Source of the DNA: Streptomyces sp. ISL-1
GTDB lineage: Bacteria; Actinomycetota; Actinomycetes; Streptomycetales; Streptomycetaceae
Direction: 5' to 3'
Assembly (NCBI RefSeq): GCF_018614585.1
Contig: NZ_JAGGOI010000049.1
Coordinates: forward strand, 1-34,020
Length of the DNA stretch: 34,020 bases
Positions 1 through 6,325 of this stretch are shown here, in pieces. Below the pieces are notes generated by a model. The model had not been told where the DNA came from. It did not search any database and saw only the letters and a list, made by a program, of their open reading frames with translations. The stretch's first letter is position 1; the number at the start of each line of letters is the position of its first letter. The position numbers and the translations under genes were made by a program.

Positions 1-1
1 G

Positions 2-100
2 GCCGAGGTTAAGGATCAAGCTCAGCAAGAAGCCGAGCAGTTCCTCTACCCACAGCGCATGACGGGCCACCGCTCGATGTTCCAGTCTTCAGCGCCCTGA
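2..100 (+). CDS. C-terminal fragment of an unidentified protein, cut by the window edge
   Basis: Reading frame 2 is open from the left edge to a TGA at 98-100 and gives 32 residues rich in Gln/Glu at first (AEVKDQAQQEAEQFLYPQ), then ending MFQSSAP. The composition looks like the tail of a helical protein, but nothing identifies the family. The start lies outside the window. It could also be a chance open frame, since the stretch is short. Confidence 0.3.
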   Translation, partial: AEVKDQAQQEAEQFLYPQRMTGHRSMFQSSAP

Positions 101-262
101 CACAACGGTCAGGAGGAGGATGACACGCGAACGCGACCCCTGTTCGTGATCAAAGGCTTCGACAACATTGATCATCGGGGGGTGCATCTCTCATGAACCG
201 GGCAAACCATCAGTACGGGCACGCAGTCACGCGTTCGGCTCATCTCGCCAGCTGAGAACGCA

Positions 263-510
263 TCAACCCTGCCCACCCGAAGGCCTGCTCGACGGCGGCG
301 CTCCGTCGCGGCGGCATACGGGGGCGTCGGGGTCGTCCTTCGGTGGCTGGAAGCTGTAGCCGTCGGGGCAGGCCCTGCCCCACTTCGCCCGGCGGCCCCT
401 GCCCGCGTTTGCGGCCCGGCAGGGCCAAGCTCGCCCCGAGGTCCCGGAGGGCCAGCCACCCCCGCGGCGCCGTCCTTGCCGGGGGCTCCGGTCTGCCGGA
501 CGCCCACTCC
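263..510 (-). pseudogene. Remnant of a collagen-like (Gly-X-Y) protein gene
   Basis: On the minus strand, bases around 500-410 encode nine successive Gly-X-Y triplets (GAP GKD GAA GVA GPP GPR GEL GPA GPQ). A second frame continues with GPP GEV GQG. A third frame, starting at base 370, encodes CPDGYSFQPPKDDPDAPVC and runs to a TGA at 265-263. A Cys-containing CPDGY-type tail after a Gly-X-Y region is, from memory, what short streptomycete collagen-like proteins have. The three pieces lie in order but in different frames, so at least two indels separate them. No convincing start or N-terminal domain is visible upstream. I call it a decayed gene; sequencing errors in this GC-rich stretch are the alternative. 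Confidence 0.5.
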
Positions 511-681
511 GCGGTCATCCGGACCGAGCGCTGCGCGCTCTCACGCACCGGGGCCCGGCGGCCGGTCGACGGGGACGCTCCGCGCCCCGCTCTCTCGCTT
601 CGCGCTGCCGGTCCCCTCGGCCCTCCGCGCTCCGTGCCACGGGGTGGTGGGGAAATGAGGTCGCGAATTGATCCGTACCCC

Positions 682-710
682 TTGAAATGAATACTTAGAG
701 AATAAAGTAT
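682..710 (+). promoter_or_regulatory. AT-rich promoter or operator upstream of the 772 gene
   Basis: This is the only AT-rich island in the first kilobase. A TTGAAA at 682-687 is followed about 15 bases later by TAAAGT, a weak -35/-10 pair. An inverted repeat ATACTT (691-696)/AAGTAT (705-710) covers the spacer and -10 region, as an operator would. The next ATG, at 772, has a good ribosome binding site. Confidence 0.35.
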
Positions 711-771
711 GCGAATCGGTGGTGGCAGTCGGTTCGCAGCCGAAAGCGCACACTCCGAACCGAGGAGAACC

Positions 772-1194
772 ATGCTGAACGAGAACGCCTGCCGTCACCT
801 CTCCGCCGTCCCCGCCCCGGCCCCCGGCGCCCGGGCCGGAATTGCCCTACACGGAGGCTGAGATGGAGGACGCCATGGGCTACCTCCTGGCCCGCATGGT
901 GCCGCTGACGCAGCGCACCGGCAGAAAGATCGAAGAGATCATCGAGTCCGAGATTTTCGGGCTGCTCGCCTGGCGTACGTCGCGGCCCTGCGCACGAACC
1001 CGCCGCTTCCCGAGACCGGTCCGGCCAGGGAACTCGACGCGCTCGCGTTCTCCTTCTGCGTCCGCATGCTCGCCGGCGCCCCCAAGGGCTTCGGCGACGT
1101 GACCGACCTGATCGTCCTGGACAGTATCCAGTGGTGTTTCCCGGCGCTCGATGCGGCCGCTCAGGCCCGGCACCTGCGGCTCGTCCAGGACTGA
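772..1194 (+). pseudogene. Hypothetical protein gene broken by two compensating frameshifts
   Basis: The ATG at 772 follows a strong ribosome binding site (CGAGGAGAACC). Its frame gives about 20 residues (MLNENACRHLSAVPAPAPG). The coding signal then moves to the next frame from about 833 (PELPYTEAEMEDAMGYLL, then LTQRTGRKIEEIIESEIFG). It returns to the first frame near 965-975 (AYVAALRTNPPLPETG ... LRLVQD) and ends at TGA 1192-1194. The two shifts cancel, so the whole span is 141 codons. The first shift sits in a C/G-rich run typical of indel errors. The pieces form a plausible soluble helical protein of about 140 residues that I do not recognise. A strong hairpin follows directly. It may be an intact gene with two sequence errors or a real pseudogene. 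Confidence 0.55.
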
Positions 1195-1200
1195 CCCAAC

Positions 1201-1234
1201 CTCCGGGGTGCAGCCGTTCGGCTGCGCCCCGGAG
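1201..1234 (+). terminator. Hairpin terminator after the 772-1194 gene
   Basis: A 15-bp stem (1201-1215 with 1220-1234, one G-T-type mismatch) closes a 4-base GTTC loop, 6 bases after the stop codon at 1194. There is no T-run, which is usual in high-GC actinomycetes. Confidence 0.75.
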
Positions 1235-1289
1235 AGGAGCCGGTTGTTGGGAGGTCGCAGAGACGTTACCGGCTTTCGGTTGGCGGTCT

Positions 1290-1907
1290 TCAGATGCGGG
1301 CGAAGACGTTGACCACTATTCCGATGTAGAGGATGACGAGGATGGTCCAGAAGGTGTAGACGATGCCGGGGTGCCGGATGTAGAGGGGTATCCGGATGGT
1401 CGGGTAACGCCTGCGCAGTTCTCGTGGAGTGGGGAGGTCCCCGGGCTGCTGCTGAAGAGCCGCATTACGCCACACGCGGTTGAGTTCGGCTTCACGCCAC
1501 TGCCGGGGGTTGAGCATCACGGCGGCATGGTCATCACCCACGATGAGTACCTCGCCGGCGATGCCGCTGGAGTCGATATGGGTGCGGATAAGGAAGCCGG
1601 GCCCTTCGACGGTGGTCAGCCGACGCGCCCAGTTGCGCACCACAACGGCGCCGTCCACGAGTGCCACGTACGCGTTCACGGTGTGCAGGACGGCGTAGGT
1701 CACGTACCACAGGAACGGGAGCGCGACGAGGACGATGGCCGCCGGTACGGCCGTCGGCCCGAGTCCCTCGCTGGTGCCGCGCCCGCCCGCGAGTATGAGC
1801 GTCAAGCTGATGCCCGGGAGGATGGCGGCCGGTACGATCGCCCATGCCACGCGGCCGAACCGGCTCGTGTCCGGGGATACGACAAATTCTGTGTAACGCT
1901 CACTCAC
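1290..1907 (-). CDS. Small integral membrane protein, unknown function
   Basis: A 205-aa protein with three predicted membrane segments: residues about 19-40 (WAIVPAAILPGISLTLIL), 52-74 (PAAIVLVALPFLWYVTYAV) and 183-203 (TFWTILVILYIGIVVNVF). The loop of about 100 residues between segments 2 and 3 starts with short beta-strand-like stretches (VALVDGAVVVRNW, GPGFLIRTHID, VLIVGDDHAAVML), which resembles the PH-like fold of many actinobacterial two-pass membrane proteins. It then carries an Arg-rich part (PRELRRRYPTIRIPL). The start is a GTG at 1907 with only a weak GGCGG upstream. The gene stands alone, divergent from the 2095 gene. The frame is long and hydrophobicity is well ordered, so the gene is probably real; the function is not known. 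Confidence 0.82.
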   Translation of the reverse strand: MSERYTEFVVSPDTSRFGRVAWAIVPAAILPGISLTLILAGGRGTSEGLGPTAVPAAIVLVALPFLWYVTYAVLHTVNAYVALVDGAVVVRNWARRLTTVEGPGFLIRTHIDSSGIAGEVLIVGDDHAAVMLNPRQWREAELNRVWRNAALQQQPGDLPTPRELRRRYPTIRIPLYIRHPGIVYTFWTILVILYIGIVVNVFARI

Positions 1908-2094
1908 GACTGATACCGCCTGCCGCGGCAGGCCGCGAGAAGATGCCTGTTGTTACTGACATCTTCCGCCCCCCAACTGCATCTTTCCTCTTCACTCCTG
2001 ATCCCCCTTCATTGGATCTCGGTGACGTACCCACGTGCGATTGGCCACAACCGCTCGCCGTTCGACGGCGCTGACGGTGCTGTACCGGGCCGGT

Positions 2095-2946
2095 ATGGGG
2101 GCCAGGCCATGCGGACTGCTGCCTGAACGCTGTGAGCGGGAGTCGGCGAAGCCTGCGTCGGCCAAGAAGACCGCCGCGAGGAAGGCCACGGCGAAGACAG
2201 CCGCCCCGAAGAAGACGGCCCGGAAGACCACGGCGAGGAAGCCCACACCTGCGGGGGAGAGGGTGCCCGCGCTCACTGAGCGGATCCATGAGCACCTGAG
2301 CGGGCAGTCCGAGCCGCGCACTGCCGGTGAGATCGCGAAGGCTCTGGCCGAGGCCCACCCGCACCGCACTGTCAACGTCAACCTGGTGCGCACGACGACG
2401 GAACGCCTCGTGGCCGGCAGCCGGGTGGAGAGGACCAGGCAGGGCTCCACCGTCTACTACACGGCCCTCCAGCAGGACGAGTCCGCGAGCACCGGGGCGA
2501 CAAGCAACCGGCCTCGGTCGGCGTCTGACCCCGGCGCACCCCCCGCACGACAACACCCGGCTCTGTTGGGCCGGTTCAGCGGGCCTGCCCGCCCCTCCGC
2601 GGCCGCCCCGCTCCTGACTTCGCGGTCCGTGGTCCGGGCTTGCGGCGGCGCGGTTTGCCCTCGACGGGTGCTTCGGCGGGGGAGGAGAACGCGACCGGTA
2701 CACCGGCTCGCGCCTGCGCCGGACCACTCCTCCCCTCCAGCACCTGGGCCGCGGTCCTCCGGGCGGGCGCAGGGGCGTGCGCGACGCCCCGGCGTTTTGT
2801 GGACAGCCTCCGGCATCTTGTGCCTGCTGGTGGGCTGGGGATTCGGCGCCGGCTACGAGATCGCCTACGTCCTCGGTGCGGCGCAACTGACCGCCGGCGC
2901 CGTCCTGCTGCTCCGATCGCCGTTCCGCTCCCCGGGCAGACCGTAG
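2095..2946 (+). CDS. Lys/Arg-rich histone-H1-like and winged-helix-like protein with a C-terminal membrane segment
   Basis: An early stretch repeats Ala-Lys/Arg motifs (SAKKTAARKATAKTAAPKK), like the basic tails of H1-like bacterial nucleoid proteins. It is followed by a compact helical part (LTERIHEHLSGQSEPRTAGE, then VNLVRTTTERLVAGSRVE and STVYYTAL), which fits a winged helix with its wing. The expected role is DNA binding. After about 2500 the sequence becomes low-complexity Pro/Arg/Ser. It then ends in a clear hydrophobic segment (LWTASGILCLLVGWGFG, YVLGAAQLTAGAVLLL). That mixture suggests that two genes have been joined, or that the central part is degenerate. The frame also opens from a GTG at 2035; I chose ATG 2095, but neither has a convincing ribosome binding site. 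Confidence 0.55.
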   Translation: MGARPCGLLPERCERESAKPASAKKTAARKATAKTAAPKKTARKTTARKPTPAGERVPALTERIHEHLSGQSEPRTAGEIAKALAEAHPHRTVNVNLVRTTTERLVAGSRVERTRQGSTVYYTALQQDESASTGATSNRPRSASDPGAPPARQHPALLGRFSGPARPSAAAPLLTSRSVVRACGGAVCPRRVLRRGRRTRPVHRLAPAPDHSSPPAPGPRSSGRAQGRARRPGVLWTASGILCLLVGWGFGAGYEIAYVLGAAQLTAGAVLLLRSPFRSPGRP

Positions 2947-3113
2947 GCTGCGCCGTCCACTCCCGGCGCACCGCTGCGGAGACCACACGGCGCGGCTGAT
3001 GTGCGGACAGGCGGATGCCCGCGGCCAGAGCGCTGTACCGCGGGCACTGGAACTGTGCCAGAAACCGCTGCCACCGGCACTTCGCGTGCCGCGGTGTGGG
3101 ACAGGGCCCCGAG

Positions 3114-3290
3114 TGACACTGCTGTTGTCAGTGGTGGCCGTAATGCTGGTGGGCGTGGACGAGCTGATGCGCGGCCGGGTCTACGGCACCGACCACGACG
3201 ATCCCGACCCCGGTCCGCGGCCGGGGCACGTCTACCGGGAGTTGGTCGGCGGGCCGTTGGATGGCGTGCTGCGGCTGCGGAGACGCGCCG
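3114..3290 (+). pseudogene. 5' gene fragment with a YRELVGGPLDG motif
   Basis: Frame 2 from the GTG at 3114 encodes a short hydrophobic start (TLLLSVVAVMLVGVDEL), then MRGRVYGTDHDDPDPGPRPG and HVYRELVGGPLDGVL. From memory, an ELVGGPLDG motif is common near the start of small streptomycete plasmid and phage-type proteins of unknown function. After about 3270 this frame turns into Arg-rich nonsense, while frame 1 becomes coding. The fragment therefore seems fused by a deletion or frameshift to the next gene. Confidence 0.4.
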
Positions 3291-3804
3291 CACGGCCAAG
3301 GGCAAGGCGTATGAGCGGGTGGTGGGCGAGATGCGTCGGGAGGCTCTGGCCGTCATCGACGCCAAGGGGCCCGGCTTCCGGCCGGTCCAGTGGGAGGAGT
3401 CGGCCCGGGTGTTCCGGGTACAGGGCGAGTGGACCGTCACGGTGTCCGTCAGCGGAACCGACCACACGGCCGTACGGGAGGCGTTCGCGGCCGGCCTGCC
3501 CGGCAGGCGCGACGAGATCCTGGCGGACGCCCAGAAGCGCATCCCGCGGGTCTCCGGGACCGTGCGGACTTCCACCAGCGACACCCCGGAGAAGGTGCGC
3601 AAGGCCTGGCGGCGGGACCGCCGCAGGGGCACTGTGCCGAAGCCCGCCACGGGTGCCTACTCGCCCGGCAGTTGGGTGACGTGGCAGCACCCCGAGACCG
3701 GACAGGCGTGCTCGGGCATCGTCACCAGGTGGCTGCTCGGCGAGCGGACCGACCCGGCCCGCCGCACGGTGATCCCCTCGGACGGCAGCGAGCCCTGGAA
3801 CTGA
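3283..3804 (+). CDS. Hypothetical protein, 5' end lost or shifted
   Basis: Frame 1 is clearly coding from about 3283 (ETRRTAKGKAYERVVGEMRR) to TGA 3802-3804, about 173 residues. The first part is helical. The middle (ARVFRVQGEWTVTVSVSG) looks like beta strands and is followed by a charged linker (AKPATGAYSP region) and a small beta domain (GSWVTWQHPETGQACSGIVT, then a closing TVIPSDGSEPWN). I do not recognise the family. No start codon with a ribosome binding site lies at the beginning of the coding signal. The frame opens upstream only through non-protein-like sequence from a GTG at 3001, so the true N-terminus is probably missing or lies in the neighbouring frame at 3114-3290. Confidence 0.6.
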   Translation, partial: TRRTAKGKAYERVVGEMRREALAVIDAKGPGFRPVQWEESARVFRVQGEWTVTVSVSGTDHTAVREAFAAGLPGRRDEILADAQKRIPRVSGTVRTSTSDTPEKVRKAWRRDRRRGTVPKPATGAYSPGSWVTWQHPETGQACSGIVTRWLLGERTDPARRTVIPSDGSEPWN

Positions 3805-4052
3805 CACCCGGAGCAAAGCCGTCCGTTGGCCCGTGGAGCGCTGTCTGCGGAGAGGGGATGTCCAGCGTCGTACAACCAGGCGGCCACTCGGAGCAGCTGG
3901 TCAGCTGAGCGAGCGGGACCGCCGATGTCTGGGGCCGTGCAGCCGGCCCGGCCCCAGAAGCGGCGCGCCCGGCGGCCTCCCGGCACATCATCGTTCACGT
4001 CTCCTTGGGACCACTGTCATCCGGCGGGTCATCAGCGGTCCCCTCCCGCTGC

Positions 4053-4294
4053 ATGGAGCAAGCCGAGAGCTTGAGGACCTCTGCCGGGGTCCTGCCGCTG
4101 CTGCGCCGGGCGGCCGACCAGGCCCTGCTCGAGTTCACCCACGCTGACCTGGGCGAGCAGGCCGAAGCGATCAGCACCGGAGAGCCGTACGTCTTGCGCG
4201 TCACTGTCACCTGAAATTCGCGGCGTACGAACCGATCCCGGGCGACGACGCGGCCATTCTCGGCAAAGTGGTCGCCGTGCTGCGCACTCTGTGA
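4053..4294 (+). pseudogene. Small hypothetical gene split by a one-base frameshift
   Basis: From ATG 4053 the frame encodes MEQAESLRTSAGVLPLLRRA and continues to EPYVLRVTVT before a TGA at 4212-4214. One base earlier, the frame starting at 4211 reads LKFAAYEPIPGDDAAILGKV and VAVLRTL to TGA 4292-4294, followed by a hairpin. The pieces join smoothly if one C is restored in the CACCTGAAA at 4208-4216. The result is about 80 residues of unknown function. No good ribosome binding site is visible before 4053. Confidence 0.45.
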
Positions 4295-4304
4295 GAACCC
4301 CGGG

Positions 4305-4354
4305 AAAGCGGTCCGCCCGGTCGACGTGCGAAGGACGCCCGGGCGGACTCCGCT
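4305..4354 (+). terminator. Hairpin terminator after the 4053-4294 gene
   Basis: A perfect 10-bp inverted repeat (4311-4320 with 4339-4348) is extended outward with bulges by AAGCGG and CCGCTT, 11 bases after the TGA at 4292-4294. The position supports reading the broken ORF through to 4294. Confidence 0.55.
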
Positions 4355-4616
4355 TCCCACACTGTCCTGTCGCTGGCCTTGACGCCGTGCACACGGCCGC
4401 AATCTGGGCCGAACGAGGCACGGCCCGACGCTGCCCTGACCGCTGATGCCGCCGTTGACAGGGCCGGTGTGTGAGCCGAACGAGTCGGCCGCAAAGCCGC
4501 TGCGGTCAGCGACCGCACACCCGGCTTGCTCGCCGATGCATGTTCTGCCGTTCCGCTCCGTGCCGCTCCTTCTCGATGCCACACTCTCGACCACCACCGC
4601 GACGCAGAGGGGCTGG

Positions 4617-4641
4617 AGCAATTGTCAAATCCTGTGGATCA
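4617..4641. repeat. Copy 1 of a 25-bp direct repeat (AGYAATTGTCAAWTCCTRTG...)
   Basis: It matches 5935-5959 at 21 of 25 positions in the same orientation. The two copies bracket the 4784 remnant and the oxidoreductase gene. On the minus strand the repeat contains TTGACAATT, a -35-like element inside a short AATTG-x-CAATT-type palindrome. Confidence 0.5.
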
Positions 4642-4730
4642 CGTAGCTCACTCGCTGTCGGTTGAGTGCGTGTGCCTGAACCCTGTTTCCCCTGGCCAGG
4701 TGGCAGTTCGGCGTGCGGGGATCGTAAAGT

Positions 4731-4771
4731 GCCGGTCGGAAAGCCGTCACCGTGACGGTTTCCCGACCGGC
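4731..4771. terminator. 20-bp imperfect inverted repeat with a 1-base centre
   Basis: The arms at 4731-4750 and 4752-4771 match at 18 of 20 positions (GCCGGTCGG...CCGACCGGC outermost). It lies just beyond the stop of the leftward fragment at 4784, where a terminator for the leftward oxidoreductase transcript would be expected. The nearly absent loop would also fit a protein-binding or recombination site. Confidence 0.5.
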
Positions 4772-4783
4772 GGCAAGGCTGCG

Positions 4784-4885
4784 TCACCCGCCGGCAGCAG
4801 CGACCGCAGCGACGATTCCGGCGGCGTGGGCCTTGAGCGCCTCGTTCGCGAGCCATCGGTCGTAGGGCAGGTCGCACGAGCGGCC
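4784..4885 (-). pseudogene. C-terminal remnant of an unidentified gene
   Basis: The minus-strand frame ending at TGA 4786-4784 encodes CDLPYDRWLANEALKAHAAG, then IVAAVAAAGG. This Ala-rich helical tail reads like a real protein terminus. Upstream, the frame degenerates into Arg/Gly-rich sequence within about 20 codons and meets a stop, so only the 3' end of the original gene remains. It sits between the oxidoreductase stop (4949) and the 4731-4771 hairpin. Confidence 0.3.
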
Positions 4886-4948
4886 ACGCCTCGGCCTGCC
4901 TGAACTTCCCGCTCGTCAGCTCCTGCTGCTCCGTCCGTTCCAGGAAGC

Positions 4949-5866
4949 TCAGGGGCGCACGCGAATGACGGTCTTGCCCTTGCGCCGCTCGGTCGGGTTG
5001 AGCGCGGGGACGGCGTCGTCGAGGGTCGCGACGGTTCCAATGTGCGTGCGAAGGCGCCCGTCCCGCACCCGGTCGACGATCTCCACCAGCTGACTCGGAA
5101 CGGACTCGACGACGAAGTCGACCGCGAGACCGTCGACAGGGCGAGTCTCAGCAGGACCGACCACCGACACGAGCGTCCCGCCAGGCCGGATGATGCTCGC
5201 CGAGCGCCTCTGGATGTCACCACCGATGACATCGAAGACCAGGTCGACCCCTCCGATGTCTTCGAGATCCTCGTCGTCGAGGGCGAGGAACTCGTTCGCG
5301 CCGAAGTCGAGCGCCGCCTGACGGTCCGGCTCCCGCCCGGTACCGATGACGTAGGCGCCGAACTCCCGGGCGAGCTGCGTCACCACAGATCCGACCGCGC
5401 CAGCGGCGCCGTGTGCGAGGACGCTCTGCCCCGCCTGAAGACGACCGTGCTGGAACAGGCCTTGCCATGCGGTCAGGCCCGAGATCGGCAGGCTCGCACC
5501 CACCGTGAAGTCGACGGTCCCGGGCAGCGGCGCGAGATTGCGTGCCTCCACGGCCGCGTACTCGGCCAGGGTTCCATCGCGGTGCCAGTCCGTGATCCCG
5601 AACACCCGCTGGCCCAGCGAGAGTCCCGTCGTGCCGTAACCGAGGGAGGTGACCACTCCGGCGAACTCGTGGCCGATGATCGCCTGGGCTCGGTCGTGAC
5701 CGGACCGATCGACCCACGTCGAGGGCCACTCCCACTCTGCCGGGACGAAGCCCGACGCATGGACTTCAACGACGACGTCGTTGATCGCCGGCGTCGGCTC
5801 AGGCCGCTCCGCCAGCTTGATCCCGGCCGCTTCCGCGCCCTGATCAGTCGCGACGATTGCCTTCAT
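4949..5866 (-). CDS. NADPH-dependent medium-chain oxidoreductase (quinone-reductase type)
   Basis: A 305-aa member of the medium-chain dehydrogenase/reductase superfamily, probably a cytoplasmic, zinc-independent NADPH quinone or enone reductase. The N-terminal GroES-like domain has the typical INDVVVEVHASGFVPAEWEW and IIGHEFAGVVTSLG. The nucleotide-binding Rossmann domain starts at ILAHGAAGAVGSVVTQLARE-like sequence (here VLAHGAAGAVGSVVTQLA), with YVIGTGREPDRQ as the second strand and DLVFDVIGG later. The structural zinc Cys cluster is absent. The start ATG at 5866 has a GGAG six bases upstream; an in-frame TTG at 5878 is less likely. The neighbouring SnoaL-like fragment suggests a former oxidoreductase/SnoaL pair. 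The substrate cannot be inferred. Confidence 0.9.
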   Translation of the reverse strand: MKAIVATDQGAEAAGIKLAERPEPTPAINDVVVEVHASGFVPAEWEWPSTWVDRSGHDRAQAIIGHEFAGVVTSLGYGTTGLSLGQRVFGITDWHRDGTLAEYAAVEARNLAPLPGTVDFTVGASLPISGLTAWQGLFQHGRLQAGQSVLAHGAAGAVGSVVTQLAREFGAYVIGTGREPDRQAALDFGANEFLALDDEDLEDIGGVDLVFDVIGGDIQRRSASIIRPGGTLVSVVGPAETRPVDGLAVDFVVESVPSQLVEIVDRVRDGRLRTHIGTVATLDDAVPALNPTERRKGKTVIRVRP

Positions 5867-5934
5867 TTCTATCTCCAAATACCTCGTGCTCGCTGACCCT
5901 GTGCTCAGGCCTGTGACTGTGTGTTTTTGGCCAG

Positions 5935-5959
5935 AGTAATTGTCAATTCCTATGGATCG
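5935..5959 (-). promoter_or_regulatory. Promoter/operator of the oxidoreductase, copy 2 of the 25-bp repeat
   Basis: On the minus strand, TTGACA (complement of 5941-5946) lies about 70 bases upstream of the ATG at 5866. It is embedded in the palindrome AATTGACAATT. The -10 about 17 bases downstream is poor (CACACA or CACAGT). Palindromes of this type overlapping a -35 in front of an oxidoreductase often bind an HxlR, MarR or TetR repressor, which is inference here. No such regulator gene is present in the window. Confidence 0.4.
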
Positions 5960-5973
5960 ATGGCGCCGCCCGG

Positions 5974-6270
5974 TTATGCGCTGAGGTGTTCGTGAAGCAT
6001 CTGCCAGGTTCCGGCGTGGTTGACGAGCACGTTGGTGCCGCGGCTTCTTCCTGATCGCGGCTGGCCGTCAATGGTTCCGGTCCAAGCGAATCGGTAGCGG
6101 CATACCGCATGGTCATCGCTGTGAGCGATCCACTCCAGGTCGTCGATCTGGTAGATCTCGTCGCGGATGGTGGCGAAGGTCTTGGCGATGGCGGAGAGGA
6201 TGGCTTCGCGGCCGCGGTGCGATCCGTCGGAGAACCAGTAGACGGCGTCGGAAGCGATCCCGCGCGACCG
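5974..6270 (-). pseudogene. N-terminally truncated SnoaL-like (NTF2-fold) protein
   Basis: The last 98 or so residues of an NTF2-like protein are clear: AVYWFSDGSHRGREAILSAI, then DLEWIAHSDDHAVCRYRF, the central W-T-G strand, and TNVLVNHAGTWQMLHEHLSA at the stop (5974). SnoaL-type proteins are usually 120-150 residues and start with a helix of about 40 residues before the AVYW strand. Here that part is replaced by Arg/Ala-rich nonsense (CRSCARALARSRG), and the 3' end of the 1160-aa gene follows at 6326. The break lies at about 6265-6310 and marks the left border of the neighbouring gene block. Confidence 0.7.
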
Positions 6271-6325
6271 CGCGAGCGCACGAGCGCATGAGCGGCATTG
6301 CGGCGTGAAGCGGGCGCAGGAGTGG

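Noticed and set aside
1900..2988. Long minus-strand open frame opposite the Lys/Arg-rich gene
   Set aside because: Its residues are Arg/Gly/Pro-rich nonsense; the plus strand shows the coherent basic tail and winged-helix pattern.
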